Source of the DNA: JAABRU01 sp050180235
GTDB taxonomy: Bacteria > Desulfobacterota > Desulfobacteria > Desulfobacterales > Desulfococcaceae
DNA length: 29,305 bases
Assembly (NCBI GenBank): GCA_050180235.1
Contig: JBFXEJ010000082.1
Location: 1-29,305 of the forward strand
Reading direction: 5' to 3'
Position numbers and translations under genes: made by a program. Every line of letters begins with the position of its first letter. Position 1 is the stretch's first letter. Below the pieces are notes generated by a model, which did not search any database, was not told the DNA's origin, and was given only the letters and a program-made list of their open reading frames with translations. This document shows, one piece after another, positions 12,902-20,355 of the stretch.

Positions 12902-14632
12902 ATGCTGTCGAGGTGTGAATTGAAAACTATCTTGGTTGTTGATGATGAAAAAATGGTACTCAGACTTGCTGCGGAGTCTGTCGCATCCTATGGCGAAGAA
13001 TATAAAGTACTTACGGCTGAAAACGGAAAACAGGCTGTTGAGATTCTCAATTCTTCAAAAGTGGACCTGGTTCTGACGGATCTGAAAATGCCGGTGATGG
13101 ACGGTTATGAACTTCTGTCCTATATGAGCAAGAATTACCGCAATATACCTTCCATTGTAATGACTGGATTCGGGTCTGCGGAAATTGCCAAGCGCCTGAA
13201 GCAGAAAGGCGTTGTGTATTATATTGAAAAACCTTTTGAAATGGATGATCTCAAAGACAAGGTTTCCAAAGTATTTACTGAAAAATCAAAAGGTTATATT
13301 CACGGTTTCACTCTGGCCAATTTTCTTCAGGCTGTGGAAGTGGAGCAGAAAACCCTTACCCTCAGAATCCGATCCAAAGGCAGGATCGGGCATCTGTATC
13401 TGGAAAACGGAGAGCTGATTGACGCAGAAAATGATGAGGGGCTTTCGGGCGAGGATGCAGCCATTGCCGTTTTGTGCTGGGACAATGCTGAGATTGAAAT
13501 CCGGGGAATCCATAACCGGCAGAGAACCATTGACACCGCTCTCATGCACATTCTTCTGGAGGCATCCAAACGCAAAGACGAAAAAAGCAAGGAGGAGGGC
13601 GGGGAGGATCTGCTGGAGGAGGCCATCCGGATGGCTGAGGGCCATCATCTCAAAGATGCCCAGGAGATGATAGTCAAATATCTGAAACAGACACCCGGCA
13701 GTTTTAAAGGATGGCTCTGGTATTCCCGGATAATCATCAGTGTCAGCAGCATTGAGACGGCTCTGGTAAAAGCAGCGAAAATCAGTCCCAAGGATCCCGA
13801 ACTTATAGAAGAAGTGAAAAAATTCAAAATGGCCAAAGATCGCCTGGGAAACGAACAGCAGGTACGCCGCTGCCCCTTCTGCTGGTTTCCCATGGAAATC
13901 AAGGCTGTGCAGTGTCCGTACTGCCGCGCCCATCTGTTTATCCACAACAGTTTTTTTGCATCCCTGGGCAATGCGGATGAAAAAATTCTCAAGGCTGCCA
14001 CTGAGCGGTATATGCGTGTGATTTCCAGAGAAAAAAATATCAACGCCCATTATTTTCTGAGTATGGCGCATCTTAACCTGGAGCATTGGGAAGAAGCCCT
14101 GAACCTGTTTCACAAAACCGTAAAACTTTCCCCGGACAAAGAAATATTCACAGAACAGTTGAGGGCACTTGTCAACCATATGGCAATGGATTCGACCACA
14201 TCCTCCTTTGAAAAGGAAGCCGCTGAAAATGCTGCCAAAGAAAAAGAGACTGTTCCGGAAGGACTTTCCGGGAAGAAAAAAGTGCTGGTTGTGGAAGACA
14301 GCTCCACCACACGCAAGGTCATTGCCATCACTCTGGGACAGAAGGGCTATGATGTGATTGAGGCCAGGGACGGGCTGGAAGCCCTGAGCCGTCTCAATGA
14401 GGAAAAACCGGATCTGATTCTGCTTGACATTATTCTGCCCAAAATGGACGGGTACAAGATTCTGTCCATTATAAAAAGCAATGCAGTGTTCAAGGATATA
14501 CCTGTAATCATGCTCACAAGCCGGGACGGGTTTATGCACAAGATGAAGGGAAAACTGGCCGGATCTGCGGAATACCTGACCAAACCCTTTGATCCCAAGG
14601 TGCTGGTGCAGACAATTGAGAAATATATCTGA
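12902..14632 (+). CDS. Response regulator: REC-DUF4388-TPR-zinc ribbon-REC
   Basis: This is a 576-residue cytoplasmic signalling protein. The N-terminal receiver has the acidic pair in VVDDE and the phospho-acceptor D60 in LTDLKMP. Residues ~132-240 are a DUF4388/PatA-N domain (GFTLANFLQAVEVEQKTLTLRI...GHLYLENGELIDA). TPR-like helices surround a four-Cys zinc ribbon at C324, C327, C338 and C341. The C-terminal receiver has D509 in LLDIILPKMDG and TKPFD. Cyanobacterial PatA-like regulators and PilG/PilH act beside CheA-type kinases, so it is probably a target of the CheA at 15852 (inference). ATG 12902 has no good ribosome site; an in-frame TTG at 12920 behind GAGGTG, giving a start LKTILVVDDE, is an attractive alternative. 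Confidence 0.9.
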   Translation: MLSRCELKTILVVDDEKMVLRLAAESVASYGEEYKVLTAENGKQAVEILNSSKVDLVLTDLKMPVMDGYELLSYMSKNYRNIPSIVMTGFGSAEIAKRLKQKGVVYYIEKPFEMDDLKDKVSKVFTEKSKGYIHGFTLANFLQAVEVEQKTLTLRIRSKGRIGHLYLENGELIDAENDEGLSGEDAAIAVLCWDNAEIEIRGIHNRQRTIDTALMHILLEASKRKDEKSKEEGGEDLLEEAIRMAEGHHLKDAQEMIVKYLKQTPGSFKGWLWYSRIIISVSSIETALVKAAKISPKDPELIEEVKKFKMAKDRLGNEQQVRRCPFCWFPMEIKAVQCPYCRAHLFIHNSFFASLGNADEKILKAATERYMRVISREKNINAHYFLSMAHLNLEHWEEALNLFHKTVKLSPDKEIFTEQLRALVNHMAMDSTTSSFEKEAAENAAKEKETVPEGLSGKKKVLVVEDSSTTRKVIAITLGQKGYDVIEARDGLEALSRLNEEKPDLILLDIILPKMDGYKILSIIKSNAVFKDIPVIMLTSRDGFMHKMKGKLAGSAEYLTKPFDPKVLVQTIEKYI

Positions 14633-14658
14633 TGCTGATTAAGGAGTTTCAGCAGATC

Positions 14659-14920
14659 GAAAACTTTCCGGAGGAGTGCAGAAATTAGGTGATTTACATG
14701 AAAAAATGTACCATCATTGCAGGGTGGGCACGGCTTTCTGTGCCCACCGTTTCAGCAGGACGGCGGGCACAAAAAGCCTTGCCCGCCCTACGAAAAACGG
14801 TATAATCATTAATGGAAATCACCTTATATTTTATGCACTGCGGAACAGGAGTGAAACAGAGCATTTTCTGCCGGTCAGTCATGCAGAAATACAGTTTCTG
14901 CACTCCGGGAACCGTTATGA
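14659..14920. repeat. Dispersed inverted repeat, family C (copy 2), interrupted by a family-A-ended element
   Basis: CGAAAACTTTCCGGAGGAGTG (14659 on) and GCATTTTCTGCCGGTCAGTC to CAGTTTCTGCACTCCGG (about 14861-14918) are the reverse complement of 5703-5732 and 5625-5700. The two halves are separated exactly by a 138-bp unit that starts AGGTGATTT and ends AAATCACCT. This is direct evidence that a family-A-ended element inserted into a pre-existing family-C copy. Confidence 0.65.
14687..14824. mobile_element. Family-A-ended element (138 bp) with a GTGGGCAC hairpin interior
   Basis: The termini AGGTGATTT (14687-14695) and AAATCACCT (14816-14824) match those of the 103-bp copies at 2798 and 5471. 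The interior is different: it holds the GGGTGGGCACGGCTTT...GTGCCCACC and GGCGGGCAC...GCCCGCCC hairpins that also occur as repeats at 28744-29100. It appears to be a composite or a carrier of another repeat. Confidence 0.65.
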
Positions 14921-14980
14921 AACCGGTCTGCGGAAAATTTTTCGCTCTGATACATAAGCAATTTAGTTTTTACAGAACAT

Positions 14981-15055
14981 CTGACTGATTAACAGGCTGA
15001 ATTTTTAAAAAATTCAGCTTATAATCCTATAAAATTCATCGTGGTCATGTACTGC
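14981..15055. repeat. Dispersed hairpin repeat, family E (copy 2)
   Basis: CTGACTGATTAACAGGCTGAA, an AT-rich stem, then ATAATCCTATAAAATTCATC and GTGGTCATGTA match 6609-6684 in order and orientation. It lies 145 bases before the first CheW gene. The 145 bases between hold no gene that I can support. Confidence 0.55.
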
Positions 15056-15199
15056 TGATTTTTTTTGTGTTATATAAACACGGTGAGGTCATACCGGTTT
15101 TGTTTCCACTTTCAAATTTGAGGACAGCCAGATTTAGAAATCATGGTTCAGACAGTTTCATTTCCTGATGACTGAAAAAAATTATCATAAACAGAGCCG

Positions 15200-15796
15200 G
15201 TGGCAATGAAGGAAAACGGAAAAAAGAAAAATTTCATCCCGCTTGAGGAACTTGCGGAGCGGACAGACCGGGAGCTTGGCGCGGGGGATTTTCCGGAAAA
15301 AACAATGCCGGAATCAGCCGGAGATTTGCCGGGCTCAGTGCCCTATATCCGTTTTATGTTAGATGACATTCTCATGGCTGTTCCCCTGTCCACAGCTCTG
15401 GAAATCGGCAGACAGCCAAGAATCACGCAGTTGCCGAATCTGCCGGGCTGGGTTCCGGGTGTTTCCAATATCCGGGGGGAAATTATCTCCATTGTTGATC
15501 TCAAGGCATTTTTCAGCATGGCCCCTCCGGGCGTCAAACGGAACCAGCGCTTTATCATTATTCATAATACAGAGATGAAAACCGGCATTGTGGTAGACCG
15601 GATTATCGGCATATACACCCCGGAACGGATTGACACCGGAGTCCATACCGGACTTTACCGTGCAGCAGATGCGGAGAAGATGGCATGGACTGCCTATGTT
15701 TCAGGTGTTGTTTCCCTGGGGGATACAGTGATCAATATTCTGGACACGGACAGACTTCTGTCCTGCCCGCGCATGAACGCGTTCAGGGGCGAATGA
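15200..15796 (+). CDS. cheW: CheW-like chemosensory adaptor
   Basis: The 198-residue protein links chemoreceptors to CheA. Residues ~48-190 form a CheW domain: YIRFMLDDILMAVPLSTALEIG, then LPGWVPGVSNIRGEIISIVDL, RFIIIHNTEMKTGIVVDRIIGIY and VVSLGDTVINILDTDRLL. The first ~45 residues are a charged linker not found in short CheWs. The GTG at 15200 or the ATG at 15206 could be the start; neither has a strong ribosome site. It opens the tightly packed chemosensory run to 22179 and corresponds in place to PilI of Pil-Chp systems. Confidence 0.92.
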   Translation: MAMKENGKKKNFIPLEELAERTDRELGAGDFPEKTMPESAGDLPGSVPYIRFMLDDILMAVPLSTALEIGRQPRITQLPNLPGWVPGVSNIRGEIISIVDLKAFFSMAPPGVKRNQRFIIIHNTEMKTGIVVDRIIGIYTPERIDTGVHTGLYRAADAEKMAWTAYVSGVVSLGDTVINILDTDRLLSCPRMNAFRGE

Positions 15797-15807
15797 GGCA
15801 GGAAAAG

Positions 15808-15855
15808 ATGAATCACCCTGATCCGAAACCGGAGACTGAGGATTTTGCTGCATGA
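15808..15855 (+). CDS. Possible 15-codon leader ORF coupled to cheA
   Basis: ATG 15808 follows AGGAAAAG, and the frame MNHPDPKPETEDFAA ends in TGA at 15853-15855. The ATG of cheA at 15852 overlaps this stop as ATGA. Because cheA itself has only a modest ribosome site (GAGGAT, 9 bases away), termination of this short ORF could deliver ribosomes to cheA. It may also be chance. Confidence 0.35.
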   Translation: MNHPDPKPETEDFAA

Positions 15856-18806
15856 GCGGACCGGCCGATGAGATCATCAAAGGATATATGGAGGAAGTCC
15901 GCACCTATATTCCTTCTCTGACAGATGGCATTGAAAAACTTCGGAAAAATCCTGATCAGAAAAAGGTGCTGACCGAACTGCAGCGGCTGGTGCATACCAT
16001 AAAGGGAGCGTCCCTGATGGTCGGCATTCCGGGCCTGAGCAATATCGCTCAGCAGATGGAAGATCTGCTGTCTGATATTCTGTCCGGAAAACTCAGACTC
16101 ACAGAACCGGTGTTCCGTGTTCTCCAGTTTGTCACAGGCCATTTTCAGACCTACTGCGATGATATTGCGGGCCCGGGTGTTCCGGCACGGGAAATGCTGC
16201 GCAAAACCATGCTGGCCGGCCGCAGGCTCCGGGGCCTGCCAAAGTCGGAAGATGAAAGTGCAACAGCTCCGGTGCTGGAATCAGTTCCGGAAACCGAAGG
16301 AATAAGCGGAGAGGAAGAATCCGGGGCGGAATATGATGAGGAAATGGCTGCTCTGGCCGAACTTGCCCGGATGGAGACCGAAGGACAGGAGGAAGCAGAA
16401 CAGACAGATTCCTCTCCCCATCCGGAGGAAGCTCAGAGCGGAGAATCCGCAGCAATGCCGGAGGTGATGCCGGAACTTTTGGAAAGTTTTTACGAGGAAT
16501 CCAAAGAGCATCTCGAGGAACTTGACAGTTCTCTGAACAGCCTTGAATCCCGGATCACCGCTCCCGTGCCCATGTCTCCTGCCGTAAAGGAAACCATCCG
16601 CAAAATCCGCCGTGCTGTTCATACCCTCAAAGGTGCTGCGGCAGTAATCGGCCTGCCCAATATCTCAGCGTGGGGCCATATCATGGAGGATTTTCTGGAC
16701 TGGCTCTATGAAGGCACGCAGGATATACGGCCCGAAACAGTGTCCCTGCTCATGGAATCCGCTGATCTGCTGGCCCGTATTGTGGCTATTCCCCAGGATC
16801 CCCAGAAATCCAAAGTCCTTTCTCTGCAGGCCCGTTACAAAGAAATAATGAAGACCGGTGACGGGAAAGCGGCTCCGTCAACGGAGAGTTCCGCTCCGGC
16901 AGATGAGCATCCGGAAGTGCAGGAACCACCTGAAACCGATGACAGGGGCGCAGACATCTTTTCCCGGCAGACCCAGACTCTGCGGGTGGGAACCGAAAAG
17001 GTGGATGAACTGGTAAACCTGATCGGGGAACTGATGATCGCAGCCGGGGCTTTTGATCAGCAGATGAGCATTTTTGCCGAGGCCATACATGAACTGGAAC
17101 GATCCCGTGAGCGTGTCCGGGAAATCGCACGGAATATGGAACTGGAATATGAGGTCAGGGCTCTGGGAGGACTGACCTCCCGGCCTGTCCATTCCCGCAG
17201 ATCAGGCACTGCCGGAACAGATGAGCCGGAATTTGGGGATTTTGATTCCCTGGAACTGGATCGCTATTCAGAACTGAGTCTGATCATCCGCACCCTCAAT
17301 GAATCAGCCATTGATGTGAGCGCCATATTCAGCCGTCTGTCCAATCTGCACAGTGATTTTGACGGCCATCTCAACCGGCAGAGGGTCCTGCTGAGCGAAG
17401 TCCAGGACAAAATGATGCGCATCCGTATGATCCCCATGTCCGCACTGGGCAACAAACTGCGCAGAACTGTCCGGGAAGTTGCAAAAGTGCTGAAAAAGAA
17501 AATCAGACTGGTGATCACAGGAGAGGAAATAGAACTGGATCGGCTGATCTGGGAAAAAATCACAGATCCCCTGATGCACCTTCTGCGCAATGCGGCTGAT
17601 CACGGCATTGAAATACCGGATGTCCGGAAGGAAAAGGGAAAACCGCCTATGGCCGTCATCCGGCTGGAGGCTTCCCGTGAAGGAAATCAGGTGGTCATCC
17701 GCATCTCGGACGACGGCGCGGGGCTGGATTACCGGGCCATAAGAAAAAAGGCGCGTAAGGCCGGTCTTATTGATGAAAGCAGCAGTGCTACGGAAGAGGA
17801 ACTGGCAGCTTTGATCTTCCGTCCCGGATTCAGCACACGGGATGCCATCAGCGAGGTATCGGGACGCGGTGTGGGCATGGATGTGGTGCGGGAAAATATC
17901 CAGTCCCTCAAGGGAAATGTCCGGGTGCATTCATGGAAGGATAAGGGAACCCGCTTCACCATAAGGATTCCCCTTACTCTCGCGGCCATCCGCGCACTGC
18001 TGTTCACAGTTGGCGGCAGCACCTATGCCATTGCCTTAAACGAAATCCGTGAAATCATCCGGGCAGATGCCCAGAATATGATAAAGGTTCCCAAAAGAGC
18101 CATAAGGGTGGGAAATGAACTTCTGCCGCTTAACTGTTTAAAGGAATATCTGTTTCCGGCTGATTCACAGGAAGCTCCGTCCCTTACACCGATAGTTCTG
18201 GTAACGGAATGCGGTGGAAAAACCGAGGCTTTGGAGATTGATGCACTGCTGGGGCAGCAGGAGATTGTCATCAAAAGCACAGGCACGCATCTGAGGCATG
18301 TCCGGGGAATTTCAGGCGTAACCATTGTGGGGGATGGAACAGTGGTGCCCATCCTGAACATCCCGGAACTGCTCGGCATGGAGACAGAGCATGGCAGTAT
18401 GCGCGGAAGTACTGCGGAAGCCCCCGCGCCCGGAACTGAGCGGCCCCTGAACGTAATGGTTGTGGATGATTCCATCAGTATCCGTCAGGTGGTTTCCCGG
18501 CTGATGGAAGATCAGGGATGGAAAGTCAAAACCGCCAAAGACGGCCTGGATGCACTGGAAAAACTTGGAGAGGGCAAACCGGATATTATTATTCTGGATA
18601 TTGAAATGCCCCGCATGAACGGTTATGAATTTCTGGGAGCGCTGAGCGCGGAACCTGATTACAGGGGAATTCCTGTTGTGATGCTGACCTCACGGGCCAC
18701 GGCAAAGCATCAGGACAGGGCCGTTGGACTGGGAGCAAAGGGTTTTATGGTCAAACCCTACAATGACAATGAATTTATTGAGCTGGTACTGAAACTGACG
18801 GGATGA
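15852..18806 (+). CDS. cheA: CheA-type hybrid histidine kinase (ChpA/PixL-like), two Hpt domains and a C-terminal receiver
   Basis: This is the 984-residue central kinase of the chemosensory pathway. Domains in order: Hpt1 with phospho-site H48 (LVHTIKGAS), an acidic linker (~120-205), Hpt2 with H257 (AVHTLKGAA), a P3 dimerisation region from ~373 (TEKVDELVNLIGELM) with an unusually long insertion, a P4 HATPase with the N box LMHLLRNAADHGIE near 574 and the G1 box ISDDGAGLD (618-626), GRGVGMD, a P5 CheW-like domain (~715-850), and a receiver with D872, D873 and the phospho-acceptor D916 (ILDIEMP). This plan is that of ChpA, FrzE and PixL kinases. The ATG overlaps a 15-codon ORF and the end overlaps the next start. 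Confidence 0.96.
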   Translation: MSGPADEIIKGYMEEVRTYIPSLTDGIEKLRKNPDQKKVLTELQRLVHTIKGASLMVGIPGLSNIAQQMEDLLSDILSGKLRLTEPVFRVLQFVTGHFQTYCDDIAGPGVPAREMLRKTMLAGRRLRGLPKSEDESATAPVLESVPETEGISGEEESGAEYDEEMAALAELARMETEGQEEAEQTDSSPHPEEAQSGESAAMPEVMPELLESFYEESKEHLEELDSSLNSLESRITAPVPMSPAVKETIRKIRRAVHTLKGAAAVIGLPNISAWGHIMEDFLDWLYEGTQDIRPETVSLLMESADLLARIVAIPQDPQKSKVLSLQARYKEIMKTGDGKAAPSTESSAPADEHPEVQEPPETDDRGADIFSRQTQTLRVGTEKVDELVNLIGELMIAAGAFDQQMSIFAEAIHELERSRERVREIARNMELEYEVRALGGLTSRPVHSRRSGTAGTDEPEFGDFDSLELDRYSELSLIIRTLNESAIDVSAIFSRLSNLHSDFDGHLNRQRVLLSEVQDKMMRIRMIPMSALGNKLRRTVREVAKVLKKKIRLVITGEEIELDRLIWEKITDPLMHLLRNAADHGIEIPDVRKEKGKPPMAVIRLEASREGNQVVIRISDDGAGLDYRAIRKKARKAGLIDESSSATEEELAALIFRPGFSTRDAISEVSGRGVGMDVVRENIQSLKGNVRVHSWKDKGTRFTIRIPLTLAAIRALLFTVGGSTYAIALNEIREIIRADAQNMIKVPKRAIRVGNELLPLNCLKEYLFPADSQEAPSLTPIVLVTECGGKTEALEIDALLGQQEIVIKSTGTHLRHVRGISGVTIVGDGTVVPILNIPELLGMETEHGSMRGSTAEAPAPGTERPLNVMVVDDSISIRQVVSRLMEDQGWKVKTAKDGLDALEKLGEGKPDIIILDIEMPRMNGYEFLGALSAEPDYRGIPVVMLTSRATAKHQDRAVGLGAKGFMVKPYNDNEFIELVLKLTG

Positions 18807-19411
18807 TTATGAAGGAAATCATGCTGTTTCAGGCCGGAGACAGGCAGTTCGGCCTGGATTTGTCATTGGTGAAAGGCATATACCGGGCAGCTGATCTGGC
18901 TGAGGGACCGGAAGGGGGCAGTCTGTCCGGGGAAGGTGTCCGTTCCTGCCGTCTGCCGGACGGAGCGGAAATGCCACTTTATGATTTTCCCATGATTTTC
19001 GGAATGCTGTCCCATGATCCCCGCGAACTTCGTCTTTACAGAAAAGTTATCCGGATGGAGGTTCAGGGAACTGCCCTGTCCATACTGACAGATCATATTG
19101 ATCGTGTGGTGGAGACAGATGCAGAGCAGATTGTTCCGCTCCCAACGGTTTTCGGGGAAAAATCACGCAAATGGTTTCCCGGTATACTCAGGACTGATAC
19201 GCGGCTGATCCCGCTTTTGGACCCCGCGGGAATGGCAGGCATTGTTCCCCGGTCAGACAAACCCGGACAGGAAGAAATTTTCTCCCGCCTTATCAGGGAA
19301 GATGCAGTGGAAAAACAGATTATCACAGCCACAGACAGAGAAATCAGACGGGCCCTGCGCGGGGAAATGGCAGGAATGGCGGAAACATTTATGAATACGG
19401 TGAGGCATTGA
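18803..19411 (+). CDS. CheW-like domain protein
   Basis: The start overlaps the cheA stop (ATGA), so it is translationally coupled. An ATG two codons later (18809) is equally possible. The 202-residue protein has a divergent CheW fold (EIMLFQAGDRQFGLDLSLVKGIYRAADL, LYDFPMIFGM, RVVETDAEQIVPLPTVFG, WFPGILRTDTRLIPLLDP), and a ~50-residue C-terminal tail with many charged residues. It corresponds in position to an accessory adaptor such as ChpC. It may carry specificity for another receptor or localise the kinase. Confidence 0.82.
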   Translation: MIMKEIMLFQAGDRQFGLDLSLVKGIYRAADLAEGPEGGSLSGEGVRSCRLPDGAEMPLYDFPMIFGMLSHDPRELRLYRKVIRMEVQGTALSILTDHIDRVVETDAEQIVPLPTVFGEKSRKWFPGILRTDTRLIPLLDPAGMAGIVPRSDKPGQEEIFSRLIREDAVEKQIITATDREIRRALRGEMAGMAETFMNTVRH

Positions 19412-19875
19412 GCGCTCAGCATATTCTGAAAAAAACGGAACAGAGACGGGTGCTGCTGATTCCGGCCCGTACCCCGGAGATTTCCGGCAGAGCGGTTTCT
19501 TTTCTTTTCACGCTACGCCAGATCGAGGATATTATCCCGGAAAAATCTCTGTGGTCTGTGCCATTTGCACCCGCATTTGTCAAAGGTCTGACCCTGTGGA
19601 GGGATCAGCCTGTTCCTGTCATATCTCTGGAAGAATGTCTGGGAATGCCTTCTGCCGGGGTATCAAATCCCGGACGCATGGTGGTGGTGAGAACCCGTCA
19701 GCAGAGGGGAATTCTTTATGCAGATACCGGTGTGCGCCTGATACATCTTCCGGAATTTTATGCTCCGGCTGAGGACATTCCCTGGATTTCCGGAATGCAT
19801 CTTGTTGACGGAGTTTATGAATGTGTGCACGGATTTCTCGTAGTGGTGCGTATGGAGGCCATTCTGTCAGGATAG
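19408..19875 (+). CDS. CheW-like adaptor protein
   Basis: The start is TTG at 19408, overlapping the previous stop as TTGA, again a coupled arrangement. The 155-residue protein is almost entirely one CheW domain: RVLLIPARTPEISGRAVSFLFTLRQIEDIIPE, FVKGLTLWRDQPVPVISLEECLG and DIPWISGMHLVDGVYECVHGFLVVVRMEAIL. It is the third adaptor of the operon. Three adaptors with one kinase suggest mixed arrays or separate receptor classes. Confidence 0.82.
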   Translation: MSAQHILKKTEQRRVLLIPARTPEISGRAVSFLFTLRQIEDIIPEKSLWSVPFAPAFVKGLTLWRDQPVPVISLEECLGMPSAGVSNPGRMVVVRTRQQRGILYADTGVRLIHLPEFYAPAEDIPWISGMHLVDGVYECVHGFLVVVRMEAILSG

Positions 19876-19962
19876 CGGACAGTGCTATGTTCTGCGGTTC
19901 AGCCACAAAGATCTCAAAGAAGGTTCAAAGGTTACAAAAAATTGCAGCCAATGGAGAATAAA

Positions 19963-20337
19963 ATGAAAAACAGACTGATTCTGGTTGTGGAAGACAGTCC
20001 CACAAATATGCGGTTTATCACCGATACCCTGAAGGGAGAGGGATATACCCGGATCATCACTGCCCCGGACGGCGAAGAAGCTTTGGTAAAAGCCGCAGAG
20101 CAGAAACCGCATCTGATGATACTGGATGTCATTCTTCCGGGAAAAAACGGGTATCAGGTCTGCCGTCAGATCAGGACATCACCTGAAACAAGGAATATCC
20201 GGGTACTGATGCTGACCAGCAAGGATCAGGACAGCGACCGTTTCTGGGGAATGAAACAGGGTGCGGATGCGTATATGACCAAACCCTGTGACAAAGCTGA
20301 TTTGCTGAACCATGTGGCAAAACTGATGGCATCATAG
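19963..20337 (+). CDS. CheY-like single-domain response regulator
   Basis: The 124-residue protein is one receiver domain with VVEDSP, the phospho-acceptor D55 (MILDVILPGKNG), T/S in MLTSKD, and K107 in YMTKPCD. I chose ATG 19963 because GGAG lies 6 bases before it and the length then matches CheY/PilG. In-frame ATGs at 19951 and 19882 would only add an odd basic leader. It probably takes phosphate from the CheA to switch a pilus or other motor (inference). Confidence 0.93.
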   Translation: MKNRLILVVEDSPTNMRFITDTLKGEGYTRIITAPDGEEALVKAAEQKPHLMILDVILPGKNGYQVCRQIRTSPETRNIRVLMLTSKDQDSDRFWGMKQGADAYMTKPCDKADLLNHVAKLMAS

Positions 20338-20355
20338 CAAAAAAAGGAGGAAAAC

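Noticed and set aside
13286..14539. Long minus-strand frame (417 aa) across the REC-DUF4388 gene
   Set aside because: It is the antisense shadow of a gene with clear domains; its product has no recognisable motif and is rich in Phe, Cys and His.
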